The notes beneath the pieces were generated by a model. It did not search any database. It was not told the origin of the DNA and saw only the letters and a program-made list of their open reading frames with translations. A stretch of 64,000 nt of DNA from Paratinospora sagittata (lineage: Eukaryota > Streptophyta > Magnoliopsida > Ranunculales > Menispermaceae): positions 17,701,438 through 17,765,437 of the forward strand of contig CM069598.1 in the NCBI GenBank assembly GCA_035771175.1, read 5' to 3'. The position numbers were made by a program, and so were the translations under genes. This document shows, one piece after another, positions 1 to 20,360 of this stretch (its first letter is position 1; each line of letters begins with the position of its first letter).

Positions 1-1495
1 CTTCCCAAAAATTAAGGCACATTGAAGCAATGTATATAGTCACAGATGGTGCATTTAGATAACTTCACTGATACTAGGAATAATAGAAGACTGGACGAAC
101 ACAACAAACAGGTAAGCACATACAATGAAAATCAAATTGACCAAGGAAGCTCTTCCTTAAGAATGAAACATAATACCATAAACTGTTACAACTTTAAGAA
201 ACCAGGTTCAAATCAAATCAGGAAATTAAGTCAGGAGGACCCTAAAATGGACATATGAGCCAATCCATCATTACAATGCCATCTAGCACCATCATTACAA
301 ACTCCATGAGGCAAGTAAAATCCAAGTTAATTTAGACATTTCTCTTACGCTTCTTAACTTGTCTGACTTGCATCATCTCACTCCTCAGTAATGAGGTCTT
401 TCGTCTCTCTCAGATAATCACACTACCTTAGTCAAATTTCCCTCATTTTTTTATGTATTAGCATTATTGTAGGGCTCTCCTATGTTACCTAGACTCGAGT
501 ATGGGTGTCAAATACGGGTACATATCTAGAAGTCCGACTTGTTCATTTTCAAGTTTTAGGATATGAGAACTAGGCTATAAGGTGTCTCGAAATTTAGATT
601 TGGGTACTTGGACAATGTTATGTTCACTATGAAGCCTGTATTATATGTTGTTCTTTCTTTTTTTCTTCTTTTTACTCATTTATTGTCCTTTATGCTCCCT
701 CACTTAAGTGAATAGACACCTATTAGTCATTATCTTCTTTCATGCTTTCTCTTCTTTCCATTGGAGAATCCACATAGTAATATTCTAAAATCTTAGTGTA
801 CGACACATATCCCATATCCATGTCGCATCAAAAAGTGTCGGACACGGATACGTCGGCCTAAAGTAAAGAGTCAGGGTAACACATAGGCTCTCACAAATGA
901 TTTTGTTCCATGCACTATCGTTTTCTAGTTTTACCAGTCATCCAAACTTGACATCCCCATCTCCACCATATTCATTCCATGTTTATGTTGTTCCCTTGTT
1001 GCCCATAATTCTCATCCATGTAGCATTCCTGATCCATAATTCAACTCCATATAGAATGGTTAGTGTTATGGCAATCCTATAACTTTTTCCTTTAAAAAGT
1101 ACAAGTGATCCAAGAAAAAATGAGGTTATGCATCAAGATGGGAATCCTAATTGGACAAAGTGGAATAAGCTAGATGGGAGTAAAGGGGATAAACTGGAAA
1201 GAACAAAATCATTTTCTGCAAATGAATATCATTGTTTCAATTAACTACTATCACCAATAGACAGGAGTATAGTTGGAATAGCAATTTGAATCAGTGAATT
1301 GTATCATTCACCATTCGACTCACCCCAAAATGATTCTAAACAGATTCATGAATTGCTATACTTGCAAATCGTAAGTAAATCGGTCCAAATTGTGGTGAAC
1401 CAAGCCAAATCACTGGGTCAATTGCAGTTAATTGGTTTACATCGCAAATTAGCTAAGAAACGCTAATGTCTTTATAACTCTATGGGTATTTAATA
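1..1495. other. Non-coding flank left of Copia-1
   Basis: No convincing gene is visible. The stretch is AT-rich with scattered stops in all frames. If the CHR4 gene (9728-18020) is intact, this is part of its intron or 3' region, because the C-terminal exons of that gene are not found anywhere between 1 and 9727. A weakly LINE-like patch may lie on the minus strand around 900-1110, but it is too decayed to name. Confidence 0.5.
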
Positions 1496-1500
1496 TGTAC

Positions 1501-1762
1501 TGTTAAACAATAAAAGACACAAAGATGTAACGCGGTTCGGCTTTATGGCCTACATCCACGGAAGAAGAGAAAGGATTTTTATTCTTGTGTGATATCTTAA
1601 TGGAGGAACACCATATATATAGACATACAGGGCTATGTACATGTAGCTATAATTACAATTTTAGTAACTACTATATAAAACGTCTTACTAAAATTATCAT
1701 CTTTCCTTAAAGGAAATAAATCCGTAAAGGAAATAAATCTGTACAGAAAACAAATCTCAACA
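1501..1762 (-). repeat. Copia-1 3' LTR
   Basis: This 262-bp LTR is bounded by TG and CA and is the downstream LTR of a minus-strand element. It aligns without gaps to 6881-7142, and all differences are transitions. It contains the block GGTTCGG...TACATCCACG that also occurs, slightly changed, in the Copia-3 LTRs. Confidence 0.96.
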
Positions 1763-1769
1763 CTCCCCC

Positions 1770-4700
1770 TCAAGCTGGTGAATAAAAGTTTACCATTCCC
1801 AGCTTGGACACATTTGCTTGAAATGCAGTATGATTTAACCCTTTAGTGAGCATATCGGCGAGCTGATTATTGGTAGACACATGTGGAGTACAGATCAACC
1901 CACTATCGAGCTTTCCTTTAATAAAGTGTCTATCAATCTCTATATGCTTGGTTCGATCATGTTGAACTGGGTTATGGGCAATGCTAATTGCAGATTTATT
2001 GTCACAATATAGTCTCATAGGGTCATCCCAGTGTATCTTCAAATCTGTCAAATTATCCGCAACCATAATAACTCACAAACCCCTTGTGCCATTGCTCGGA
2101 ATTCTACTTCAGCACTACATCTGGCCACTACATTCTGCTTCTTACTTCGCCATCTCACCAAATTCCCACCAAGAAACGTACAATATCTAGTAGTTGAACT
2201 TCTGTCAACTACTGAACCAACATAGTCTGAATCAGTATATGCTTCAAGAACCATTCTTGTGTGTCGTTTAAATAAGATCCCCTGTCCTGGAATCCCTTTA
2301 AGATACTGTAGAACGCGATTAGCTGCTTGCAAATGAATATCTTTAGGATTGTGCATGAACTGATTTATTACACTTATTGCATATGCAATATCAGGTCTTG
2401 TGTGAGAGAGATAGATGAGTCTTCCTACTAGTCTTTGATACATCACTTTATTAACAGTCAGCACTTCTTCAGCTTCTCCAAGCTTGTGATTAAGATCAAT
2501 AGGAGTATTCATTGGTTTGCAAGCTAGCTTCCCTGTTTCTTTAAGAAGGTTTGTAATGTACTTCTGTTGAGAGATAAAAATTCCCTGTTTAGAGTGTGCC
2601 ACTTCAATCCCTAGGAAGTATTTCAATCTCCCTAGTTCCTTGATCTCAAATTCCTCAGTCAAACCCCGCTTCAAATTTTTTTTGTCGTTCTCATTGTTTC
2701 CTGTCATGATGATGTCATCAACATATACTAATAGAGTTGTAACTCCCCCTGACGTCGAGTGCTTAATAAACAGAGTGTGATCTCTTTGGCTTTGTCTATA
2801 TCCCATATTTTTCATTACTTTGGCAAACCGACCAAACCATGCCCTCGGAAATTGTTTAAGTCCACACAGGGCCTTTTTTTAATTTGCACACTTTATGAGT
2901 GGTGCCAAATCCTTGAGGCACTTCCATATAGATTTCTTCTTCTAAATCCCCATGTAAAAATGTGTTTTTTACATCAAATTGTTGCAGATCCCAGTCATAA
3001 TTAGCTGCCACAAAAGAAGTCTCACAGTCTTCATTTTTGCAATTGGAGCAAATGTCTCTTGATAGTCCACACCATATGTCTGAGTATATCCTTTGGCTAC
3101 CAATCTTGCCTTGTAGCGCTCTAGGGACCCATCTGCTTTGTATTTTACTGTATAAACCCATTTGCATCCCACAGGTTTCTTTCCTGGAGGCAAGTCTACC
3201 AACTCCCATGTTGTATTTTTCTCCAGAGCTTCCATTTCCACATTCATAGCTTGTTTCCAATTTGTATTAGATAAAGCCTCGGATAATGATGTAGGAGTCT
3301 GGATATTGTTCAGCTAGTAAGGAAACTCTTATGGGTTGGTGAGAACTTCTCAAAGGATACAACATGAGATAGTGGATATAAGGGATGTTTAGCGCATTCC
3401 CTTGCTGCTCCTTTTCTAATGGCAATGGGAAGGTCATTGTCAAGTTCAGAGGCTAAAAGATCATTGTTAGTTTCAGGAACAAATGAAATTTGTAAGGAGG
3501 GTTCATGATTTGTTACCTCATTCTCAGGGATTGGTTCAGATTCTTGAGCTTGCATCGGTTCAGGAGCTGCAGCTTTACCTCTTGAGTACATTTGTCCAAT
3601 CATTCAATCCTTAGGGTCGTCATTGGGTACAGGGGGTGTAGGAGATTCAGGTTTGGTTTGTTGGAGGGTAAAGGGGTCAAAAATATCAAAAGGGTTATCA
3701 AGGGAGTTCCGATCCTTATCTTCCATAATGACATTCTCCCCCGGAAGAGGAGGAGCGGAAAAATAGGGCTCAGGTTCACAGAAAGTGACATCGGCTGAGA
3801 CAAAGAATTTCTTTGATGGCGGATATAGCATTTATATCCCTTTTGAGTGGAAGAGTATCCGACAAAAACACACTTAAGAGCTCTAGGGTCCAACTTTCCC
3901 CTGTTGGGTTGGTGAACATGGACAAATGAAACACACCCAAATATTTTAGGTATAAGATTATTGGAGATTTTAAGCTTAGGATAAAATTGACGTAGCTTTA
4001 CCATAGGACTTTTGAAATCAAGGGTCCGGGATGGTAGACGGTTAATAAGATGCGTTGCAGTAAGGACAGCTTCCCCCCAATAGGACTTATGCATATTATT
4101 CTAAAATAAAAAAGTTCGGGTTGTATTAAGCAGGTGACCGTTTTTTCTTTCAGCAACTCCATTTTGTTGTGGAGTGTGAACACAGGATGATTCATGAAGA
4201 ATCCCCTCGGTTTGGAAATAATTGGTCAATGTTTGATTAAAATAGTCTCTAGCATTGTCAGATCAAAATCTCTTGATTTTAGCACCAAACTGGGTGTGTA
4301 TCATGTTCTGGAAGGTAGGGAGAATAAAGCTCACATCGGATTTTTGTTTTAAAAAGAATATCCACGAGACTCTAGTACAATCATCAATGAAGGACACAAA
4401 CCATCGCGCTCCAGAAACATTAGGTATTGGAGAGAGACCCCAAATATCACTATGAATGAGATCAAAAGGATCTGAACTTCTTTCATTACTAAGTGGAAAA
4501 GATATACGTTTGTGTTTCGCAAGTTCACACACTTCACAATGAAAATCTTCAACATTCAGAGATTTAAACAGAAAAGGAAACATGATTTTAAGATATCGAA
4601 AAGAAGGATGGCCAAGGCGGCAATGATGGAGCCATAGCTTTTCTTTATTGGAAAGTTTGTGCTCAGAAAAAAATGAAGTAGTACTCTTGATAGGATGTAC

Positions 4701-6107
4701 TGGTGTCTCAAGGTAATACAACCCGTCATGTTCCTTAGCATGTCCAATCATCGTCCCCAAGTCCTGGTCCTGAAATGCACAGTAAGTAGGGAAGAAGGTT
4801 ACATTACAACTCAGATCATGGGTCAGTTTTTTAATAGAGATAACATTTTTGAGTGTAAGGGTGGGGCTGATGTGAACATCACCTATACCAGCAACTGTGG
4901 TTAAGGATCCATCAACTCTGGCTATTTTCCGACTACTAGGACATGGGTTGTAGGTATGAAATATATTGGGAGAATTGGTCATTTGATCAGTAGCACCAGA
5001 ATCTATAACCCAAGAGTTAGCAAAAGATTTATCCGAGACGTTAAATCCAATAGAAATAGGAAAGTTACCTGAATGGGCCAATGAACAGGTACCTGAGGGT
5101 TTGTCAAGAGTGTCAAGCAAAGATTTCAATCTTTCAATATCGTCTTGGCTGAATCCGTCTGGCACCGGGGAGGCTGCAACTGTTGGTTCAGTAGACAGAT
5201 GTGCTTGTTCACTGGTTTTCTGTTGTCCTCCGTTGTAGCCCCATTCTTTACTGGAAGTTGAAGGCTTGCCATGAAGTTTCCAACACTTCTCCCTGGTATG
5301 TCTAGTCTTCTGACAATAAGTACACCTTAGATTGTCCCTATTGTCTCGATTTGGGACCTTTGATGATTCAGCGCATGGAGTGTGTGTCTTCTGATCATTT
5401 CCCCGATTGGCAACCATAGCCGAGCCTTCCATCTTCTGAGGTGTGAGTATAACATTTTTTCTGCTTTCTTCAGTCTGGATAGCGGAGATAGTCTCATTCA
5501 GAGTTGGCAACTCTTTGCTGAGAGTTTGAACTCTCCCTTGATCAAACTCTGCATCGAGTCCAGCCAAGAAGTCATAGACTTGATCCTTCTCAATATAGTT
5601 CTTTAAAATTACAGCATCTGCAGGACATTTAGTCTCAATACACCTATAATGGTCAAGTTCCTGCCAGAGATTTTTCAATACATTGGCATATTCGGTGACC
5701 GTCATGTTGCCTTGTTTTGTTGTTCCAACTTTCACTTTGATCTCATACACTTGGGCTACATCATGGGCCTTAGAGTATGTCTGATGAATGGCATCCCAAA
5801 TATCTTTGGCGGTAGTTAGAAACATGCATGTATCACTAATGTTTGGCGTCATTGAATTCCATAGCCACGCCATTATAGAAGCATCTTCGTTATCCCACGC
5901 TATAAAGTTAGGATCTCCAGGTGTAGGTCCAGTGCCCAAAAGATGACTTAATTTCCCTTTGCCCTTCAGAAAAGTACGCACCAGCTAAGACCATTTCAAA
6001 TAATTTTTTCCATCAAGTCTGTATGCTGCCTGAATGTTTGGTAGTTCTCCTTTCTCCGTTTTGTCAACTGCTTCTTCTGTCAGCACTTTTTCGGAAGTAA
6101 TTGACAT
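1770..6107 (-). pseudogene. Copia-1 gag-pol polyprotein remnant
   Basis: The likely Gag start is the Met at 6107-6105. An in-frame TAG at 5985-5987 interrupts Gag after about 40 residues. The frame then continues to 4263 with a CX2CX4HX4C zinc knuckle (CTYCQKTRHTREKC), the protease motif DSGATDQM, the GAG-pre-integrase HCRLGHP block and the integrase start (IHSDIWG, FIDDCTRVSW). It ends at a TGA at 4263-4265. The integrase C-terminal part follows at 4094-3600 with a frameshift near 3830. Reverse transcriptase pieces lie at 3247-2969, 3260-2856 and 2815-2048 (LLVYVDDIIMTG intact), and RNase H ends at 1770. Close in sequence to Copia-7, which lies in the opposite orientation. Confidence 0.93.
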
Positions 6108-6404
6108 TTTTTTTTTGTTCTTCTTCTTCTTCAAAGATCTAAAGAAGAAGAAAGAGAGAGAAGACGAAGGATGAAGAAGATGACCAGAGATGCTTCTAAT
6201 AACGGTGATCGAACAGAAGACTGAGAAAGTTTCAATAGTGGAGAGGTCAAACAGTGAGTTCAGAGAGGTCGAACAGAAGTTGCAGACATTGGTAACGATG
6301 ACGATGAACAGTGAGTTCAGAGTAGAAAACGATGAGAAAGGCAACTGAGAATCCTCAGTTGATGAATCGAAAACGAAGTCGATGGTGATGAACCAGGAAC
6401 AGTC

Positions 6405-6606
6405 GCACGAACCAGACGAAGAAGATGATGAATTGCACGAACCAGACGAAGAAGGCGATGAATCGCACGAACCAAAAGAAAAAGATGATGAACAGTAACA
6501 GAGGCGATGAAAAAGTTGCAGACGAAGAAAAATGAGACGAGGATCTCCGCGACAAAGAAGAAGACAATGAACAGTAACAGAGGCGATGAAAAAGTTGCAG
6601 ACGAAG
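6405..6606. repeat. Tandem and direct repeats in the Copia-1 leader
   Basis: Three 30-bp units (6405-6434, 6435-6464, 6465-6494) begin with GCACGAACCA. They are followed by a 37-bp direct repeat starting AACAGTAACAGAGGCG at 6491-6527 and 6570-6606. All lie in the untranslated leader between the primer-binding site and Gag. On the minus strand this gives a long open frame of low complexity (6773-6108) that is unlikely to be a protein. Confidence 0.8.
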
Positions 6607-6868
6607 ACGAAGCTGCTCCAGGCGCTTCCAATTGCTGGATCACGATTTGCAGAAGACAAATCGATCCAGTTGCAGCGGCAGCAGTAGCAGTAGCACAGAC
6701 GACCACGGCGTCGTGGTTTCCACGCTAGCAATGAAGGCAGCAACAGTGATGAATGTTCCGGCAGCGACGGCAATGAAGGCCACTCAAGAGGATTCCGGCG
6801 ATAAAGGCCGACAATGATGATTTTGACGATAAAGGCCGAAACAAATTTCCTAGTAATAAAAACCTAGG

Positions 6869-6880
6869 TCTCTGATACCA
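6869..6880 (-). other. Copia-1 primer-binding site
   Basis: The minus strand reads TGGTATCAGAGA directly after the 5' LTR. This matches the initiator methionine tRNA 3' end used by most plant copia elements; the usual twelfth base is C, here A. Confidence 0.9.
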
Positions 6881-7142
6881 TGTTAAACAATAAAAGACAC
6901 AAAGATGTAACATGGTTCGGCTTTATGGCCTACATCCACGGGAGAAGAGAAAGAATTTTTATTCTTGTGTAATGTCTTAATGGAGGGACACCATATATAT
7001 AGACATACAGGGCTACGTACATATAGCTATAATTACAATTTTAGTAACTGCTATATAAAACGTCTTACTAAAATTATCATCTTCCCTTAAAGGAAATAAA
7101 TCCGTAAAGGAAATAAATCTGTACAGGAAACAAATTTCAACA
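6881..7142 (-). repeat. Copia-1 5' LTR
   Basis: This is the upstream LTR of the minus-strand element. A TATATATA stretch at about 6993-7000 (read on the minus strand) is the likely promoter core. The primer-binding site lies immediately inside it at 6869-6880. Confidence 0.96.
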
Positions 7143-7147
7143 TGTAC

Positions 7148-9727
7148 AAATAAAATTCACATAAGTATTGTGAATGTTGTGATTCACCAATCTGAATCCA
7201 AATTCAATATGTCATTTGATTGTGATTCATGATTCAAACACATATGGATGGGAGCATCAACCCATCTCCATAGAAACAAATGTTGAAAATGTCAAATGTC
7301 TGACATAAGAAGATGCTCATTTAGACCAACATATAAATGCACTATTTAGGTGCAAGGAGAGAAAAACCAATATTAGCAACACACATCAGCTACGTCAGTA
7401 ACATCTCGCTAATGTCAACTAAAACTCCCACCTCTTTCCAAACCCTTCCTATAGCTCCCAAGCATCTCTCTCACGTTTCCATTTCCCAGCTTCCATCTAC
7501 CACCAAAAACAAACAAAACAAAACACACTCTATCCTTTGTGTTTTCCTCATGAAATCAAAAGGACTTCAAAAGTCAAAAGGATTAAAGTCTTCAGTTGAG
7601 AAGAAACTGAAGGTAACATACTAAACCACTAACAATAAGCCTTTTTGCATATTAGAACTTGCAAAATGAAGCAAAAATGTGTAATAGAACCATTTTTTCT
7701 TTTTTTTCAAAGTTCATGGACAGGTCTATGAAGTATGACGAATGCAATCTGCACTATAATGGCGTGAGTAAAATACTCTACTAAATGAGACATGACTTTA
7801 AAACATGTCACATGACTCACAAGTCACAACCACCTAAATTACAAGAAAAAGTGTCTTTTTAGTGCTAAAGCATGCCCATTGCCCAATGATGCATCAAACA
7901 AGACACTTCGACAACAAAATTAAAATTACCAGTGATATTAGGAATCTGATTGTTTGCACGTATTTATTGCAGCATGGACAATGCTCATGTACATAATCAT
8001 GGAATTTGTCGATAGACTAATGGCAGTAGCATGTACATAAGCATGGAAAAATTTCAATATTACTGATGAATGATGACATTCCAACAGCAGCGACTGATTT
8101 TGATCATATGCCAACTGACATGACATATATTGATCTCAGCAAACACTAACATGATTGCCAAAGACACATTGAGCCCCACACCACCACTCAATCATAAGAG
8201 ACTGTTTAAATCTAAGTACAAGTAATATTCTTTCATTAAGTCAATAAACTTTTCTGCCTCCCGAATGTGTTTCACCTTTTTTTAGTTAAGCGTCCAAGCC
8301 ATTTACTGCAAGGTTTATACCTATCTTTTTCAAAATCTGTCCATTGCTCACTTTACCACAGCAGAACTAAAGACTTTGCAAATTAAATGAAATGTCCTTC
8401 CTCAATGGAAATAAAGTTCTGCAAAACTTTACAATGTTCCCCTTATCAAAAGAACCATTTTCAGGTTTGCAAAACCTAAAATTGTGCCCATTGCCAATTC
8501 TAAATAAAAGTTTTTAGTTTTTTTTCCTAAAAATCCAAGGAAAACATTTGATTTGAGATCTCTCTCCATGTCTGTACCCATATTATTTAGATCAGTGTTG
8601 GCCTAGGCGCCCCCTAGGCCCCTTGGGTAGTGGCACCGCCTAGACCACCGTTTAGGCGGTTTGGGGAGGTCTAAGCAAATATTTTTTTAAAGGGTTTTTT
8701 TTTAGTTTTTTTTTTGTTAAAACCTGCGAAATCCTCTCCCTTCTTCCACTTCGACTTCTGAATTAAATTAATAATTACATATATATATATATATATATGT
8801 GGAGTGAGGGACCAATGAATAAATAAATAAATTTTTCAAGGACCTCTAAATAAATATTGTATATCCCGCCTTAATTCCGCCTAAGCCACGCCTAGGCCCC
8901 GCCTCGCCTAATTAAGGTTCACCGTCTACCACCGCCTTTCCGCCTTGACAAAACTGATTTAGATTGCATCACTTTCTTCTGGACTACAACTCTCTTTATG
9001 ACATTTTCAGAGCCATTCACAATATAACTGAATTCATCTACCTAATGTCCTTGGTTCCTAAGGCACCTTCCGTGCACTAGGTGGTAATTGTGCTTCCCTA
9101 AAGTTGTTAGAAAAATGATTATGCTTTATGATTCTTCAGAAACTCGTACATTCCAACTGGGTGCAAATAGGAAATATAGAACAGGAATTTGTGATGCTGA
9201 AGGAGATGATGAGATCTCCATGACAGTCCAGTCCTTTGTACAACAAGGTCTTGGTAAAATTAGCACAAATAGCTGAGAAAGCATCCAGCCATCATTCAAT
9301 ATATCAATCCAGGAAAAAAAAAATTCATAGTCTCATGTGAATGGGGCAGCTCAAAGCATAATAAATGGAAAGCTAGTTAATAGGCTAGAAACTTAGCACA
9401 AGAAAGCCATGAGCTGTCCTAGTTACACATAGGCTAACAGGGCTAAAAGCATAATGCATCCAAACAGGCCCCAAAGTTATCATGCCCAATGCTTCATATG
9501 CAAATAGAAAATTTCAATGTTCAAGTTCTGACCCAAAAGATTATATCCAGAAAAAAGTTTGACTTCTTTGGAACATTTTCCGAAACATATGAAAGAAAGA
9601 TAATTTATGTGAGCATAAATTGTTCAATGAAATGACACCATGAGAAACAAGTGAGTCATCCACACACACCACTCAGAGAAGAACGAAAAAAAGTGTCAAA
9701 GTCAGAAAAAAGAATTTTGAAATTCAC
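7148..9727. other. Non-coding stretch downstream of the last visible CHR4 exon
   Basis: Apart from the hAT MITE at 8593-8956 nothing recognisable is present. I looked on the minus strand for the residues expected to follow the last CHR4 exon in this family (an acidic segment starting around LDWNDEP) and did not find them. This is either the start of a very long intron or the point where the gene is truncated. Confidence 0.55.
8593..8956. mobile_element. hAT-type MITE with 8-bp target duplication
   Basis: This 364-bp element has imperfect terminal inverted repeats: left CAGTGTTGGCCTAGGCG, right (reverse complement) CAGTTTTGTCAAGGCG. It is flanked by the identical 8-bp repeat ATTTAGAT (8585-8592 and 8957-8964). 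Eight-bp duplications and CAGTG-type ends are typical of the hAT superfamily. The interior has repeated GCCTAGGCG-like motifs near both ends and an (AT) run at 8780-8799. It has no coding capacity. Relatives of its ends occur at 54108-54205 and 57511-57560. Confidence 0.88.
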
Positions 9728-18020
<8,293 letters not shown>

Positions 18021-18036
18021 CTCTGGCTAACTGGTC

Positions 18037-20045
18037 CTGCATTCAGACCTGGCAAAACTTGAATAACATCAGGTAATCATCCATAAATTATGAAAGATAT
18101 ATATGGTAATGAAGAAAAAGACACCATGTTAGTTAGAATTAATTCATCAAGGTCCAACTAGTAGAACTTGGGTAAAAGAGAAGGTACTTGCTTAGCAATG
18201 GACTAACTAATAAAGCATAAAAAGCCAATATCTTCGTGTTAAAAATTGGCATCCTAATGCTTGAAATAGAACTAAATGTTAAAATTAAATATAAAGGAAA
18301 TAGTTACTTCAAAGAATAACAAATAGACAAAAGCTAAAAATTCAACAAATTATTTCTTGATGAATTTCTGTAACAACAGATCGTGCTTATCAAAATGCTA
18401 GGGCAGAAGTATGAATCGCAGAGGATGACTATGGCAATCAAATAATACTTGGCTAAGAAATGTGAAGAAGAACACGTCTGAAGGTTTCTGTTCAACTCAC
18501 AAAAAATTAAAACACCACTCAGAGGTGCATCAGCAACCAAAAGTTTAACTGGCAGAAAAAATTATGACTATGACTTCGAATGCATCTTGTACCTTAAAAG
18601 CAAACATTATCAAGGAGGTTTGATTAAAGAATTGATTTAAATATAGTAAAAGTTGAATGAAACTAAAGCAAAATGAGGCACATATTACTGTAAGTAATAA
18701 TGAAAACAAAAACAATTAGAACTTCGCCTAGTCTTAGTGACAGTAATGATTTTAATGGTGGCATGTAACAATTAACAGCTAGAGCTATGAAAAATAAAGT
18801 CATAATTGTACTTTTCATTCCAACACTGTTCTTTGTGTCAACCACGAAGTGACTAACCAGCACATACAGATTAGAACTTCACCTCTTCTTAAGAACATTT
18901 GAGTATTCGAGCTGAAAAAATGAAAAATGTAGATGAAAACACACTTGTTACATAGAAATGCATCTCTCCTAAAGGAGACTTAAAAACGCAGATTATTAGT
19001 TGCTAAACTCGTCTCCTTAAAACACAAATAAACAATCAGAGCCTACAAATGACTCACTAAATGTTGTCAAAAAACGCTATTGGCTTGTTTATGAACACAA
19101 GAGATACTTCATGTGGGCATGTGATAAAGTACTCAGTTCAACCAACTAGCATTAGAGCATCGTCAAATGTGAGCTGGAAGGGAAATATGATCCCATGCCA
19201 ATAACATCAATCTTAGTTAACTCAATCATTTGATCCAAATCACAACAATCTAGTAACTCAATAATGTTCTTGGTTCAACCAGATGAAACAATGTCACACA
19301 CAAAATCATAGATACCCACCATATCACAATTGAGAGGACAATCAACTCAACTTCAGGAGGTGTGGCAATACCTCACATCCAAATCCTAACTTCAAAATTA
19401 CAAGACCAAGATTTCAAGAAAAACCGCTCAAACCTCCACAGCAAATCAACATCAGATTCCCAAACAATCCAATAATCCAACAAAAATCCCAATAAAAATC
19501 ACTTTTTTATCATGAAACTATTGCTGATTAAACTAAAAACAACTAGTCCAATGCCATGCACAGCCCAACTCCAACTACAATCACATAAAGCAAATTTTTT
19601 TTAACCACACACATACACCCATCACTAATTATCCCATTCAATCAAACAAACCACATTTCCACACACACAAAAAACACAGTAAATTCAACATCAAAACTCT
19701 GAAACAACAAACTGCATTCAACTCCAACTAAACCAAACAACATATCACCTGAATCCAGCTGAACCTACAAGAAACAGAAAACCGAGATGCTCCCCCAAAA
19801 ATCCACCCCGCAAGAATCGAACCAATAAAAAACACAGTAATTTTGGTTCAGCGAAATGTAAAACTAAGATCAATGACAGGAAATTGATGAGAGGAAGGGT
19901 AAGAAGTGAGAAAGATTGAAGGAGGGGAAATTAGGGCAACAAAGTACAGAAACAAGAGAGAGAGAGAGAGAGCCGGGAGAACAAGTAAAGAAAATACAAC
20001 CAAACAGAGAAAGAAAGAGATGAGAGAGAGAGAAAGAGTGAATAA

Positions 20046-20084
<39 letters not shown>

Positions 20085-20323
20085 GGCATACGATACGGAT
20101 TCGCCGGGGTCGTAGGACGACAACACAGCCATCCGGGTGTACTGACATGGCAGAAGAGAGGGGTCTTTGTTGTTGGAGCCGAGAAAAGTTGTCCAATTAC
20201 CTCCCTCCACGTGGCTTCACCAGAACGCATGTTTGCTTCTAGCGACCGCAGCAGGTTTTTCTTTTTTTTTTTTTAATTTTGCTTTTTCTTTCTCTCTTCT
20301 CTCTCTTCGAGAATGAGAATGTG

Positions 20324-20358
<35 letters not shown>

Positions 20359-20360
20359 CT
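18037..20360 (-). promoter_or_regulatory. Presumed CHR4 5'-UTR intron, first exon and promoter region
   Basis: The acceptor CTGAATGCAG at 18037-18046 (minus strand) shows that transcription starts upstream of 18036. The non-coding first exon is probably near 20.09-20.24 kb, where the sequence becomes GC-richer and the minus strand is CT-rich, but neither its donor nor the transcription start can be fixed by eye. GA/CT microsatellites at 19955-19972, 20048-20080 and 20327-20357 flank it. Long open frames at 19848-20230 come from the CT repeats and are not credible proteins. Confidence 0.5.
19955..20357. repeat. Cluster of (GA)n microsatellites at the CHR4 5' end
   Basis: Three GA runs of about 18, 33 and 31 bp lie at 19955-19972, 20048-20080 and 20327-20357. 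On the CHR4 sense strand they read CT. Such runs are common in plant 5' UTRs and core promoters and are binding sites for BPC/GAGA-binding proteins; regulation here is inference. Confidence 0.85.

Larger units (their letters stand above)
1501..7142 (-). mobile_element. Copia-1: full-length Ty1/copia LTR retrotransposon, defective
   Basis: Two 262-bp terminal repeats (1501-1762 and 6881-7142) start TG and end CA. They are flanked by a perfect 5-bp target duplication TGTAC (1496-1500 and 7143-7147). Reading on the minus strand, the primer-binding site TGGTATCAGAGA (complement of 6869-6880, initiator-Met tRNA type) follows the 5' LTR, and the G-rich polypurine tract (complement of about 1763-1780) precedes the 3' LTR. 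Domain order is gag, protease, integrase, reverse transcriptase, RNase H, which is the Ty1/copia order. The LTRs differ at 13 of 262 positions. The coding region is broken by stops and frameshifts, so this copy cannot be autonomous. It lies in the same orientation as the CHR4 gene and possibly inside one of its introns. Confidence 0.97.

Noticed and set aside
897..1110. Possible LINE remnant on the minus strand (pattern vaguely like a LINE ORF2 end)
   Set aside because: No conserved reverse-transcriptase or endonuclease motif can be read; the resemblance is to low-information strings only.
5985..6773. 262-codon open frame upstream of Copia-1 Gag
   Set aside because: Only its last 40 codons are Gag. 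The rest is translation of low-complexity leader repeats, giving Ser/Phe-rich strings in three overlapping frames.
9088..9276. 62-codon plus-strand open frame downstream of CHR4
   Set aside because: No recognisable domain, no splice signals, and opposite to the gene. Treated as chance.
7148..9727. Searched for the next CHR4 exon on the minus strand
   Set aside because: None of the expected acidic or DUF1087/DUF1086-type residues was found in any minus frame.
19848..20230. Three overlapping minus-strand frames of about 100-120 codons at the CHR4 5' end
   Set aside because: They consist of Ser-Leu repeats from CT microsatellites and lack family resemblance; more likely 5' UTR or intron.
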